Below the pieces are notes generated by a model that was not told where the DNA came from, made no database searches, and saw only the letters and a list, made by a program, of their open reading frames with translations. Of a stretch of DNA of 64,000 nt, positions 53,790 to 61,953 are shown in pieces. Every line of letters starts with the position of its first letter. Within the stretch, counting starts at the first letter, position 1. Made by a program: the position numbers and the translations under genes. Origin of the DNA: JAFGCL01 sp964492335 (lineage in GTDB: Bacteria; Chloroflexota; Dehalococcoidia; UBA2247; RBG-13-53-26); contig CAZBJX010000007.1 of NCBI GenBank assembly GCA_964492335.1, positions 27,295 through 91,294 on the forward strand, given 5' to 3'.

Positions 53790-54047
53790 ATGGGCACAGA
53801 GATGGAAGTGGGCAAGGTCACCGATTTCTTCTCCCGGGCGGTAGTGGCCGCCGTAGACCTCATCGACTCGCTGAAGGCCGGGGACAGGATTCGCATCAAG
53901 GGGCACACCACCGACCTGGAGATGGTGGTGGAGTCGATGCAGATCCACAACGTCAACGTCGCCCAGGCCGGGCGCGGCGACTCCGTGGGGCTCAAGGTGC
54001 CGGACCGGGTGCGCCGCGGCGACCTGGTCTTCAAGGTCCTGGCGTAG
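53790..54047 (+). CDS. EF-Tu domain II-like mini-protein
   Basis: 85-aa protein that is essentially one translation-factor domain II: GDRIRIKGHTTDLEMVVESMQIHN, then VAQAGRGDSVGLKVPDRVRRGDLVFKVL, the beta-barrel pattern of EF-Tu/SelB domain 2, without any GTPase domain. The N-terminal 25 residues (MEVGKVTDFFSRAVVAAVDLI) form the first strand and helix. AGGAAAGGGGG lies nine to ten bases before ATG 53790. Similar stand-alone proteins are annotated as translation elongation factor-like in archaea and anaerobes; their role is unknown. Its stop nearly meets the convergent ribH stop. Confidence 0.8.
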   Translation: MGTEMEVGKVTDFFSRAVVAAVDLIDSLKAGDRIRIKGHTTDLEMVVESMQIHNVNVAQAGRGDSVGLKVPDRVRRGDLVFKVLA

Positions 54048-54055
54048 GCCCCGCA

Positions 54056-54526
54056 CTACCCGGCCAGCGACTTGAGCAGGTTGGCCATCTCGATGGCCCC
54101 GGTGGCGGCCCGGGCGCCCATGTTGCCTTCCTTGACGCCCGCCCGCTCGATGGCCTGCTCGAGGGTGTCGGCGGTGATGATCCCGAAGATCACTGGCACG
54201 CCGGTATCCAGCGACGCCCTGGCCACGCCCTTGCTGGCCTCGGCGGCGACGTAGTCGAAGTGGGGAGTCCCGCCGCGGATGATGGCCCCCAGGCAAATGA
54301 CGGCATTGTACTTGCCGGACTGGGCCATCTTCTGGGCGATGAGGGGTATCTCGAAGGAGCCCGGCGTCCAGGCCACCTCTATGTCTTCCTCCCTGGCCCC
54401 GTGCCGCATCAGGGCATCCTCCGCGCCATCAAGCAACCGGGAGGAGATGAACTCGTTGAACCGTGACACGATCAGCGCGAACTTCAATCCCTGGGCCAGC
54501 AGCGCTCCCTGGTAGACCTTCTTCAT
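54056..54526 (-). CDS. ribH: 6,7-dimethyl-8-ribityllumazine synthase
   Basis: Penultimate enzyme of riboflavin synthesis, 156 aa, forming a 60-mer or pentamer. Family motifs: FALIVSRFNEFISSRLLDGAEDALMRHG, VAWTPGSFEIPLIAQKMA, VICLGAIIRGGTPHFDYVAAEA (with the catalytic His) and VPVIFGIITADTLEQAIERAG. Starts nine bases after ribBA stops, with GGAGGGAACG. Last gene of the ribD-ribE-ribBA-ribH operon. Confidence 0.96.
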   Translation of the reverse strand: MKKVYQGALLAQGLKFALIVSRFNEFISSRLLDGAEDALMRHGAREEDIEVAWTPGSFEIPLIAQKMAQSGKYNAVICLGAIIRGGTPHFDYVAAEASKGVARASLDTGVPVIFGIITADTLEQAIERAGVKEGNMGARAATGAIEMANLLKSLAG

Positions 54527-54535
54527 CGTTCCCTC

Positions 54536-55744
54536 CTAGTCTTCGCCGGGCACGAAATGGTGCCCCAGCTTCGCACCCTTCGTCTCCAGGTAGGAAGCAT
54601 TGTAGGTGTTGGGCGGGACCACTATGGGCACTGTCTCCAGCACCTTCAGGCCATGGCCTTCCAGGCCGACCACCTTCCTGGGGTTGTTGGTCAGCAGGCG
54701 AATGCTGTGCAGGCCGATGTCGGCCAGTATCTGGGCCCCGATGCCATAGTCGCGCAGGTCCGCGGCAAATCCCAGCAGCTCATTGGCCTCGACCGTATCC
54801 ATGCCCTGGTCCTGCAGCGCGTAGGCCCGCAGCTTGTTGTGCAGGCCGATGCCCCTCCCCTCCTGCCTCATGTAGAGGATGACGCCCCTGCCCTCGGCCA
54901 CCACCGCCTGCATGGCCATGGCCAGCTGCTGGCCGCAGTCGCATCGCAGGCTGGAGAAGACGTCCCCGGTCAGGCACTCGCTGTGGACCCGTACCAGCAC
55001 CGGATCGCCCGACGCCACGTCCCCGTACACCAGGGCCACGTGCTCTTCGGGGTCCACCTTGCTGCGGTAGGCCATCACCATGAACTCGCCGAACCTGGTG
55101 GGGAGCCTGGCTTCCGCCACCCGCTGCACCAGCTTCTCGTGGCGGCGCCGGTAGGTGATGAGGTCGGCCACGCTGACCATCTTCATGCTGTGCCTGGTCG
55201 CCATCTCCTCCAGCTGGCGCAGCCGCGCCATGGAGCCGTCTTCGTTCATGATCTCGCAGATGACCCCCGCGGGATAGAGGCCGGCCAGCCGCGCCAGGTC
55301 CACCGCGGCCTCGGTGTGGCCAGCGCGCACCAGCACCCCGCCGGGCCTGGCCTTGATGGGAAAGACGTGCCCGGGGCGGGCGATGTCCTCCGGCCTGGTG
55401 GCCGGGTTGATGGCTGTCCTGATGGTGGTGGCCCGGTCCTGGGCCGAGATCCCGGTGGTTACACCGTGCTTGGCTTCGATGGAAACGGTGAAGGCGGTGG
55501 CGAAGCGGGCGGTGTTGTCCTGGACCATCATGGGAATGCGCAGCTCCTCCAGCCGCTCCCCGATGATGGGCATGCAGATCAGGCCGCGCGCCTCCCGGGC
55601 CATGAAGTTGATGGCCTCCGGGGTGACCTTCTCGGCCGCAATGGCCAGGTCCCCCTCGTTCTCCCGGCCCTCATCATCGACAATGATGATGGTCTTGCCG
55701 GCCTTGAAGTCCTCTATCGCCTCTGGAATCGTCGCTAGTGCCAT
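54536..55744 (-). CDS. ribBA: Bifunctional DHBP synthase / GTP cyclohydrolase II
   Basis: Makes both riboflavin precursors, 402 aa. The N-terminal RibB domain has IIIVDDEGRENEGDLAIAAE, FMAREARGLICM and RPGHVFPIKARPGGVLVRAGHTEAAVDLARLAG. The C-terminal RibA domain has VRVHSECLTGDVFSSLRCDCGQQL (zinc cysteines) and YMRQEGRGIGLHNKLRAYALQD. Both halves look active. It starts 17 bp after ribE, with a GAGGGGGACAG site. Confidence 0.96.
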   Translation of the reverse strand: MALATIPEAIEDFKAGKTIIIVDDEGRENEGDLAIAAEKVTPEAINFMAREARGLICMPIIGERLEELRIPMMVQDNTARFATAFTVSIEAKHGVTTGISAQDRATTIRTAINPATRPEDIARPGHVFPIKARPGGVLVRAGHTEAAVDLARLAGLYPAGVICEIMNEDGSMARLRQLEEMATRHSMKMVSVADLITYRRRHEKLVQRVAEARLPTRFGEFMVMAYRSKVDPEEHVALVYGDVASGDPVLVRVHSECLTGDVFSSLRCDCGQQLAMAMQAVVAEGRGVILYMRQEGRGIGLHNKLRAYALQDQGMDTVEANELLGFAADLRDYGIGAQILADIGLHSIRLLTNNPRKVVGLEGHGLKVLETVPIVVPPNTYNASYLETKGAKLGHHFVPGED

Positions 55745-55761
55745 GTGCTGTCCCCCTCGGC

Positions 55762-56400
55762 TCAGGTGCCGGGCCTGGTGGAGGTGAAGCCGTGCTCCGA
55801 CAGGAAGTCCAGGGTGACTCCGCCACCGCCCCGGCCCAGTTTCTCAATGTACTTGGCCATTACATCCACTTCCAAGTTTACTTGATCCCCGATCTTCCTG
55901 CTACCGAGGATGGTGTTACCGAGCGTGAACCCCACCAGCGAGACGGCAAACGAGCCCCGGTCCGACGACACCACGGTCAGGCTCACGCCGTCAACGGCGA
56001 TGAACCCCTTTTCGACGACATATCGCATCACCTCGGGCCCGGCGGAGAACCGGGCGATGATGGCCCCTCCTTCCGGCACCAGCGAGATCACGCTGCCCGC
56101 CGCGTCGACGTGGCCCTGGACCAGGTGCCCGCCGATGCGCCCGCCCACCAGCAGCGCCCGCTCCAGGTTCACCCTCGAGCCCGGCCGAAGCTGCCCCAGG
56201 TTAGTGCGCCTGAGGGTCTCCGGCATGACATCCACGGTGAATGAAGCGGGCCCCAGGACCGCCACTGTGAGGCAGGCCCCGTTGACGGCAATGCTGTCGC
56301 CGGCCCGCGTGCCCTCCAGGACTGTCGAGGCGGACACGGCGATCTTGCCGGGGCCCATGGAGCTGACCGTGCCCACCTCTTCCACAATGCCGGTGAACAA
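55762..56400 (-). CDS. ribE: Riboflavin synthase, alpha chain
   Basis: Dismutates two lumazines to riboflavin. 212 aa with two tandem lumazine-binding repeats: MFTGIVEEVGTVSSM... with GDSIAVNGACLTV in the first, and LVQGHVDAAGSVISLV with GFIAVDGVSLTVV in the second. The MFTGIVE start and duplicated GD/VNGxCLTV motifs are diagnostic. 50 bp separate it from the ribD stop. GGAAGGGAAGAGG precedes ATG 56400. Confidence 0.96.
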   Translation of the reverse strand: MFTGIVEEVGTVSSMGPGKIAVSASTVLEGTRAGDSIAVNGACLTVAVLGPASFTVDVMPETLRRTNLGQLRPGSRVNLERALLVGGRIGGHLVQGHVDAAGSVISLVPEGGAIIARFSAGPEVMRYVVEKGFIAVDGVSLTVVSSDRGSFAVSLVGFTLGNTILGSRKIGDQVNLEVDVMAKYIEKLGRGGGGVTLDFLSEHGFTSTRPGT

Positions 56401-56450
56401 CCCTGCCTCTTCCCTTCCTCTCCGGCGGAGCCGGACGGCGGTCCCCGGGG

Positions 56451-57608
56451 CTAGGGGACCACGTAGCCGCTGATGAGAACGTCGCTGCCCACCGTCTCCA
56501 CCCTCACCCTGGTGATGCCGGTGGCCTGGGACAGCTTCTCCACCCCCTTGCCCTCCACCGGGTTCTTGGCGCCGTGCCCACCGATGACAATCGGGGCCAC
56601 GAAGACCAGGACCTTGTCCAGCAGCCTCTCCTCGAAGAGGGAGCCGAACACCCCCGCCCCCCCCTCGACCATCATGCTCATGATCTGGCGCTCCCCCAGG
56701 AGGCTCAGCAGATCGCCCAGGCTCACCATCCCGCCCCTGGCCGGCAGCTCCACCACCTCGGCGCCGGCTGCGGCCAGGGCCTTCACCCTCTCGAGGGCCG
56801 CCTCCCCGGTGGTAACCACCAGGGTACGGCCGGGCACCCGAAACACCTTGGCGGATGGCGGGGTGCGTCCCCGGCTGTCGACGATGACCCGCAGCGGCTG
56901 CTTCTCCACCCTGCCCCCCACCAGGCCGGCCCGCGCCGTCAGCTGCGGGTCGTCCCGGATGATGGTGTCCACGCCGACCATAATGGCCGCCACCTGGCTG
57001 CGCAGGGTGTGGACATATCTGCGCGACTGCTCGCCGCTGATCCAGCGGGACTCGCCGGTCTTGGTGGCGATCTTGCCGTCCAGGCTCATGGCGAACTTCC
57101 CGATGACGAAGGGCAGGCCGGTGAGGGTATACTTGATGTAGGCCTCGTTGACCTCGCGGGCCGCCTCCTCGTGGTCGCCCAGGTGGGTCTCTATGCCCGC
57201 GGCCTCCAGCTCAGCCTTCCCCCGGCCGCAGACGCGCGGATCAGGGTCGGTGGTAGCCAGCCGGACCGCGGCAATGCCGGCTTCGATGATGGACCTGGTG
57301 CAGGGAGGTGTGCGCCCCTGGTGGCAGCAGGGCTCCAGGGTGACGTACATGGTGGCCCCCCTGGCCTTCTCCCCCGCCTGGTGCAGCGCCACGATCTCGG
57401 CATGGTGTGAGCCCGGCGGATGGGTGTACCCTTCCCCCACGATCACATCGTCCCTGACTATGACCGCGCCCACCGCCGGGTTGGGGCTGGCATGCGCCAG
57501 CGCCAGCTTCGCCAGCGCCAGGGCCCGGTCCATGTAGTCGATGCGGTCGGAAGCGCGGCGCCGCGGCACAGGGGTCTGCACCGGGATCGGGTCCCCCCTC
57601 TCAATCAT
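56451..57608 (-). CDS. ribD: Bifunctional deaminase / reductase RibD
   Basis: Second and third steps of riboflavin synthesis, 385 aa. The N-terminal deaminase has SPNPAVGAVIVRDD, the zinc motif HHAEIVALHQAGEKARG and VTLEPCCHQGRTPPC; the C-terminal reductase starts LPFVIGKFAMSLDGKIATKTGESRWISG and includes MMVEGGAGVFGSLFEERLLDKV. The first about 25 residues are not conserved; ATG 57608 coincides with the predicted transcription start, so it would be leaderless, though the internal ATG at MDRALALAKLA is also possible. No FMN riboswitch precedes it. Confidence 0.95.
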   Translation of the reverse strand: MIERGDPIPVQTPVPRRRASDRIDYMDRALALAKLALAHASPNPAVGAVIVRDDVIVGEGYTHPPGSHHAEIVALHQAGEKARGATMYVTLEPCCHQGRTPPCTRSIIEAGIAAVRLATTDPDPRVCGRGKAELEAAGIETHLGDHEEAAREVNEAYIKYTLTGLPFVIGKFAMSLDGKIATKTGESRWISGEQSRRYVHTLRSQVAAIMVGVDTIIRDDPQLTARAGLVGGRVEKQPLRVIVDSRGRTPPSAKVFRVPGRTLVVTTGEAALERVKALAAAGAEVVELPARGGMVSLGDLLSLLGERQIMSMMVEGGAGVFGSLFEERLLDKVLVFVAPIVIGGHGAKNPVEGKGVEKLSQATGITRVRVETVGSDVLISGYVVP

Positions 57609-57614
57609 GCCGCC

Positions 57615-57643
57615 ATTCTAGCATCTGGATATGGGGACTGCAA
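57615..57643 (-). promoter_or_regulatory. Promoter of the rib operon
   Basis: Minus strand: TTGCAG (57643-57638), 17-bp spacer, TAGAAT (57620-57615) preceded by TGC. The predicted start falls at about 57608, the A of the ribD ATG. Confidence 0.6.
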
Positions 57644-57671
57644 ACGAGCGCCGGGAGCGCTGCCGGCAGAG

Positions 57672-57696
57672 AAAAAGGGCCTCGGTGAGGCCCTCT
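57672..57696 (-). terminator. Terminator after the sigma/anti-sigma operon
   Basis: Read on the minus strand, GGGCCTC-ACC-GAGGCCC is a perfect 7-bp stem with a three-base loop followed by TTTTTCTC (T-run 57676-57672). It separates the anti-sigma gene from the rib promoter. Confidence 0.85.
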
Positions 57697-57738
57697 GGGC
57701 CGCCAAGCCGGCGGCCGCGTCCCGCAGGTCGGCCCGCT

Positions 57739-58695
57739 CTACCGCCGGGCCCGGCCCGCCCGGGCTTCGGCCGTCCTGGCCCTGCGCCGCCGCAGCCAGA
57801 CCCCGGCCGCCACCCCTCCCAGAAGGACCGCCAGCCCGGCCAGCCCGTATTCCAGGGAGCGCAGCCAGCCATCGCCGCCCCGGGTCGCCGCGGCCGCCAC
57901 CCTGGTGGAATCGGTCATGTCAAACGAGTACAGCTCGGTGTAGCTGCTGCTGACCATGTTCAGCCAGGCCCCTTCCTGGCCCTCCACCACCCGCTCCACC
58001 ATCACCGACAGATGGCCGTCATTGGGCGCCAGGGTCACGGTGCTGCCATCAGGAACGGAAACCACCGCAAACTCCTCCGCCCCACCACCGGCCAGCGCCT
58101 CCGCCCCACCCTCCTTCAGGACCACCCGGGCCTGGCCCCCGGGCAGGGCCTCCACGCTCCCGTGCACCACTCCGTTGACCGACAACGCCTCCACCGCCGC
58201 GAAGGCGTCGTCAGTGCCGTCCGGCACCACCAGGACCACCGGCATCTCCTCATCGGAGCCAATGGCGTTCATCACGCCGCCCACCGTCCAGTAGGCCTCC
58301 TGGGCCGGGGCCCACTTCGCAGACCCGCCCAGGCCGGGGCCCGCCAGACCCCCATCCCTTTCGAAGAGGCCGGCCCGATCGACGGCCAGGGCGGCCACCA
58401 GTAGCACGACGACCGCGACCGTGGCATAGCGCAGGGCCGGCAGGGACCACCGCCCCGGCAGCGGCCTGGCCGGGGCCACGGCAAACCCCCTCTGCGGGGC
58501 CACCTCCGGCATGCCATGCAGCAGCGCTACCGTGGCCCCGATGGACTTCATCTCCCACTGGCAGCGCGGGCAGCCAGCCAGGTGCTCCTCCAGCCGCGCC
58601 CTCTCTTCCGGGCTCAGCCTTCCGTCGATGTATGCGGAAGCCATCGCCCTCACCCCCGAGCACCGGTCCTTCATGAAAACGCCGAAGAGCCGCAT
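57739..58695 (-). CDS. Membrane-bound anti-sigma factor with zf-HC2 domain
   Basis: 318-aa partner of the sigma factor encoded just upstream. Residues 12-45 are a zinc-finger anti-sigma domain (C12, H38, C42, C45: SAYIDGRLSPEERARLEEHLAGCPRC). A membrane helix follows at about 89-106 (ATVAVVVLLVAALAV). The large middle part is a predicted extracytoplasmic domain, and there is a second C-terminal helix (YGLAGLAVLLGGVAAGVWL) with an Arg-rich tail. Two membrane spans are unusual for this class. ATG 58695 was chosen with GAGG/GGAG before it; a GTG at 58713 overlapping the sigma stop is also possible. Confidence 0.85.
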   Translation of the reverse strand: MRLFGVFMKDRCSGVRAMASAYIDGRLSPEERARLEEHLAGCPRCQWEMKSIGATVALLHGMPEVAPQRGFAVAPARPLPGRWSLPALRYATVAVVVLLVAALAVDRAGLFERDGGLAGPGLGGSAKWAPAQEAYWTVGGVMNAIGSDEEMPVVLVVPDGTDDAFAAVEALSVNGVVHGSVEALPGGQARVVLKEGGAEALAGGGAEEFAVVSVPDGSTVTLAPNDGHLSVMVERVVEGQEGAWLNMVSSSYTELYSFDMTDSTRVAAAATRGGDGWLRSLEYGLAGLAVLLGGVAAGVWLRRRRARTAEARAGRARR

Positions 58696-58705
58696 TACTC
58701 CGCCT

Positions 58706-59275
58706 CTAACCACTAGGACGCAAATGGTCCGGAATAAGTTCCCTCTTCACCAGGTAGTCCCGCAGCCGGGTCCGGCCCCGGTTGATGCGGGACTTCACCG
58801 TCCCCAGGGAGCACCCCATCACCCGGGCCACCTCCTCGTAGCTCAGCCCCTGGATATCGCAGAGCACCACCGCCATCCGCTGGTCGCGGGAGAGGGTCTC
58901 CAGGCCCGCCTGGACGTGCTCCGCCGTCTCCCTCCTCATGGCGTAGTCCTCCGGGGACTCGGCGGACGCCGCCGGGGGGTCATACGGCAGAGACTCCAGC
59001 GGCACCACCGGGCGCCTCTTGATGCGGCGCAGCTCGTCGCGGCAGGCATTGGCCGTGATCTGCATCACCCAGGCCTTGAAGCTCCCGCCCCGGAAGCGGC
59101 GTATGTTCCTCCACGCGGAAAGGAAGGCCTCCTGGGTGGCATCCTCGGCCGCCGGGGGGCTGCCCAGCATCCGGAAAGCCAGGTTGAAGGCCATCCTCTC
59201 GTAGCCGCGCACCAGCTCGTTGAAGGAGTCCAGGTCTCCCCCCTGGCTGGCCCGTATGAGATCCGTCTCGTCCAT
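58706..59275 (-). CDS. ECF-type RNA polymerase sigma factor
   Basis: 189-aa group 4 sigma factor. Region 2: DLDSFNELVRGYERMAFNLAFRMLGSPPAAEDATQEAFLSAWRNI. Region 4: LSRDQRMAVVLCDIQGLSYEEVARVMGCSLGTVKSRINRGRTRLRDYL, with the recognition helix-turn-helix. Regions 1 and 3 are absent, as expected. It is cotranscribed with, and should be held by, the downstream anti-sigma factor. No clear ECF-type promoter (AAC...CGTC) was identified upstream, so autoregulation is unproven. Confidence 0.93.
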   Translation of the reverse strand: MDETDLIRASQGGDLDSFNELVRGYERMAFNLAFRMLGSPPAAEDATQEAFLSAWRNIRRFRGGSFKAWVMQITANACRDELRRIKRRPVVPLESLPYDPPAASAESPEDYAMRRETAEHVQAGLETLSRDQRMAVVLCDIQGLSYEEVARVMGCSLGTVKSRINRGRTRLRDYLVKRELIPDHLRPSG

Positions 59276-59294
59276 GATATCGGCTGCCGGCGAC

Positions 59295-59324
59295 TGTAAC
59301 TGCGGCCGGCTGATGGCCTATAAT
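59295..59324 (+). promoter_or_regulatory. Possible promoter of pyrE
   Basis: A perfect TATAAT at 59319-59324 with only a weak TGTAAC 18 bp upstream (59295-59300). The leader of about 66 bases ends in CCGAAGGAGAAGG before ATG 59397. No PyrR-type or other known attenuator was recognised in it. Confidence 0.4.
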
Positions 59325-59396
59325 CTAGCCTGCCGCATCAGCCACTAATGATAGCACCTGGCACGGGCGGCAACATAGCCGCCGAAGGAGAAGGGC

Positions 59397-59969
59397 ATGA
59401 GCGAGACTGCCAGCAGCGTCGAGAGGATGTTCCGCGAGGCCGGCGCCGTGGTTGAAGGGCACTTCCTGCTGACTTCGGGCCTCCATTCCCCGGTCTACTG
59501 GGAGAAGTTCCGCATCCTGGAGCAGCCGCGGTACACGGAGCGCCTGTGCGGCATGATCGCCGCCCGCTTCCGGGGCCAGGGGGTGCAGGTGGTGGCCGGG
59601 CCCACCACAGGGGGGGTCATCATCTCCTACGAGGTGGCCAGGCAGCTGGGGGTGCGCAGCATCTACGCCGAGAGGGAGGGCGCTGCCCGCGTCTTTCGTC
59701 GCGGCTTCCGCATCGCCCCTGGAGAGCGGGTGCTGGTGGTGGACGACGTCCTGACCACCGGCAGCTCCGTCGTGGAGGTCACAGAAGAGGTCCGCCGCAA
59801 CGGGGGCCAGATGGTGGGAGTGGGGGTGCTGGTCGACAGGAGCGGGGGCCCGGTCGACTTCGGCGCCCCGCTCTTCAGTTGCTACAGGACATCGGCACCC
59901 GGCTACCGCCCGGAGGAGTGCCCGCTGTGCCGCGCAGGGGCGCCGCTCTCCAGGCCCGGCGGCGGATAA
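59397..59969 (+). CDS. pyrE: Orotate phosphoribosyltransferase
   Basis: Adds ribose phosphate to orotate giving OMP. 190 aa. SGLHSPVYWEKFRILEQP matches the crenarchaeal-like PyrE group, followed by VVAGPTTGGVIISYEVAR, YAEREGAARVFRRGF and the PRPP-binding motif VLVVDDVLTTGSSVVEVTEEV. A Cys-rich end, ECPLCRAGAPLS, is also typical of this subgroup. Starts at ATG 59397 behind GAAGGAGAAGG. Monocistronic, convergent with rho. Confidence 0.93.
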   Translation: MSETASSVERMFREAGAVVEGHFLLTSGLHSPVYWEKFRILEQPRYTERLCGMIAARFRGQGVQVVAGPTTGGVIISYEVARQLGVRSIYAEREGAARVFRRGFRIAPGERVLVVDDVLTTGSSVVEVTEEVRRNGGQMVGVGVLVDRSGGPVDFGAPLFSCYRTSAPGYRPEECPLCRAGAPLSRPGGG

Positions 59970-60009
59970 CGGACGGCCCGAGCCGCCAAACCCCCGGTGC
60001 TGACGGCCG

Positions 60010-61284
60010 TCAGCCCAGGGCGGCGCCCTTGGTCAGGGTGGCCAGGAAGTCGGCGTTGCTCTTGGTCTTCGCCAGGCGCTCCAGGACCAGCTGGGTCCCA
60101 TCGTGGGCATTGGAGCTGGAGTCCGCCGCGATCATGCTCACCATCCTTCTCAGCAGCCAGGTCTGCTTGATGGTCTGCTCATCAAGGAGCAGCTCTTCGC
60201 GCCTGGTCCCGCTGCGCGGGATGTCGATGGCCGGGAAGATGCGCCTCTCCGCCAGGCGGCGCTCCAGGTGCAGCTCCATGTTGCCCGTGCCCTTGAACTC
60301 CTCGTAGATAACGTCGTCCATCCGGCTGCCGGTGTCCACCAGGCAGGTGGCCAGTATGGTCAGGCTGCCGCCTTCCTCGATGTTCCTGGCCGCACCGAAG
60401 AAGTGCTTGGGGTGATACAGGGCCACCGGGTCGATGCCGCCCGAGAGCGTCCTGCCGCTGGAGGGCGCCCCCAGATTATAGGCCCTGGTGAGGCGGGTAA
60501 TGCCGTCCAGGAGGATGACCACGTCCTTCCCAGCCTCCACCAGCCGCTTCGCCCGCTCCAGGGCCAGCTCCGCGACATGGGTCTGGTTCTCCACCATCTC
60601 GTCGAAGGTGGCCGCCACCACCTCGCCCCTGACGGACCGCTTCATGTCCGTCACCTCCTCGGGGCGCTCCCCGATCAGGCAGACCATGATGTGCACGTCC
60701 TCGTAGTTGGTGCACATGGCATTGGCTATCTGCTTCAGCAGCAGCGTCTTGCCCGCCTTCGGCGGCGAGACGATAAGCCCCCGCTGCCCCCTGCCGATGG
60801 GCGCCACCAGGTTGATCAGGCGGCAGGCGACGTTCTCCGGGGCGGTCTCCAGGTCGAACATCCGGTTGGGGAAGATGGGGGTCAGGGAGTCGAAGTGGGG
60901 GCGCCCCTTGGCCTGCTCCGGCTCGAGGTCATTGACCAGCTCCACGCGGAGCAGGCTCTGGTACCGCTCCCCTTCCTTGGGCGGCCGGGCCTGGCCCATC
61001 ACCGCGTCCCCGGTGCGCAGGCCGAACCGGCGGATCTGTGAGGATGAGACATAGACATCGCCCGGCCCCTGAAGAAGGTTCTCGCCGCGCAGGAAGCCAT
61101 ACCCGTCACCGGTTATCTCCAGCATGCCTCCCGAGAAGATGTTCCCATCCTTCTCCGCCTGAGAGTGCAGCAGGGAGATGATCAGCTCCTGCTTCTTCAG
61201 GTTGCTGTAGCCGGAGATGCCCATGTCCTTGGCCATCTCCAGCAGGTCTTCCCTCTTCTTGGTGCCCAATTCAGCGAAATTCAT
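60010..61284 (-). CDS. rho: Transcription termination factor Rho
   Basis: Hexameric RNA-dependent ATPase ending transcription, 424 aa. N-terminal Rho helical bundle (MNFAELGTKKREDLLEMAKDMGI), cold-shock-like RNA-binding domain (GDGYGFLRGENLLQGPGDVYVSSSQIRRFGLRTGD) and the ATPase with Walker A LIVSPPKAGKTLLLKQIA, Walker B VVILLDGITRLTRAYN, Q/R-loop GKGALSGG-equivalent TLSGGIDP and the arginine-finger segment. Third gene of pyrG-tal-rho, a gene order also found in Firmicutes. 15 bp from the tal stop. Confidence 0.96.
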   Translation of the reverse strand: MNFAELGTKKREDLLEMAKDMGISGYSNLKKQELIISLLHSQAEKDGNIFSGGMLEITGDGYGFLRGENLLQGPGDVYVSSSQIRRFGLRTGDAVMGQARPPKEGERYQSLLRVELVNDLEPEQAKGRPHFDSLTPIFPNRMFDLETAPENVACRLINLVAPIGRGQRGLIVSPPKAGKTLLLKQIANAMCTNYEDVHIMVCLIGERPEEVTDMKRSVRGEVVAATFDEMVENQTHVAELALERAKRLVEAGKDVVILLDGITRLTRAYNLGAPSSGRTLSGGIDPVALYHPKHFFGAARNIEEGGSLTILATCLVDTGSRMDDVIYEEFKGTGNMELHLERRLAERRIFPAIDIPRSGTRREELLLDEQTIKQTWLLRRMVSMIAADSSSNAHDGTQLVLERLAKTKSNADFLATLTKGAALG

Positions 61285-61299
61285 GTGTCTGTGTCCCCC

Positions 61300-61953
61300 T
61301 CATCCTTTGCCTGCGGCCTTCTGCGCGTCTTCCAGGAACCGGGCGATGCCCACCGTGGTGAGCGGGTGGCCGATCATCTGTGTCAGGACTCCGTACGGTA
61401 TGGTGGCGATGTGCGCGCCCACCTGGGCGGCGGCGACGCAATGCAGCGGGTGGCGGATGCTGGCGGCGATGACCTGGGTATCGAAATCATAGCGGTCGAA
61501 ACAGGAGACGATGTCGGCCACCAGGGCCATGCCGTCCTCCCCGACATCATCCAGCCGGCCCACAAACGGGCTGACGTAGGCCGCGCCGGCCAGCGCCCCC
61601 AGAAGCGCCTGGTTAAGGGAAAAGCACAGCGTGACGTTGACCCTGATGCCCTCCCGGGAAAGCACCGATATCGCTTCCAGGCCGGCATCGCACATCGGGA
61701 CCTTGATCACCACGTGCTCTGACCAGGCCGCCATCGCCCGCCCCTCTTCCACCATCGTCTTTGCGTCCTGGCCCAGCACCTCCACCGAGACCGGCCCCTT
61801 GACCGCGGAGCAGATATCCTGCACCGCCGATCGGTAGTCCTTCCATCCCGCCTTGTGCACCAGGCTGGGGTTGGTGGTGACGCCGCTGATCACCCCCAGC
61901 CCAACCGCCCTGCGGATCTGGTCGATGTCGGCCGTATCGAGGTAGAGGCGCAT
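61300..61953 (-). CDS. tal: Transaldolase (short, MipB/TalC type)
   Basis: 217-aa single-domain transaldolase or fructose-6-phosphate aldolase. MRLYLDTADIDQIRRAVGLGVISGVTTNPSLVHKAG is the family N-terminus; the Schiff-base lysine lies in HVVIKVPMCDAGLEAI; VNVTLCFSLNQALLGALAGAAYVSPFVGRLDD and the C-terminal GAHIATIPYGVLTQMIGHPLT follow. With the split transketolase it completes the non-oxidative pentose phosphate pathway. Start shares a base with the pyrG stop (TGATG), indicating coupling. Confidence 0.93.
   Translation of the reverse strand: MRLYLDTADIDQIRRAVGLGVISGVTTNPSLVHKAGWKDYRSAVQDICSAVKGPVSVEVLGQDAKTMVEEGRAMAAWSEHVVIKVPMCDAGLEAISVLSREGIRVNVTLCFSLNQALLGALAGAAYVSPFVGRLDDVGEDGMALVADIVSCFDRYDFDTQVIAASIRHPLHCVAAAQVGAHIATIPYGVLTQMIGHPLTTVGIARFLEDAQKAAGKG

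Noticed and set aside
59970..60009. GACGGCC/GGCCGTC repeat between pyrE and rho
   Set aside because: Large loop and no T tract; could be chance at this GC content.
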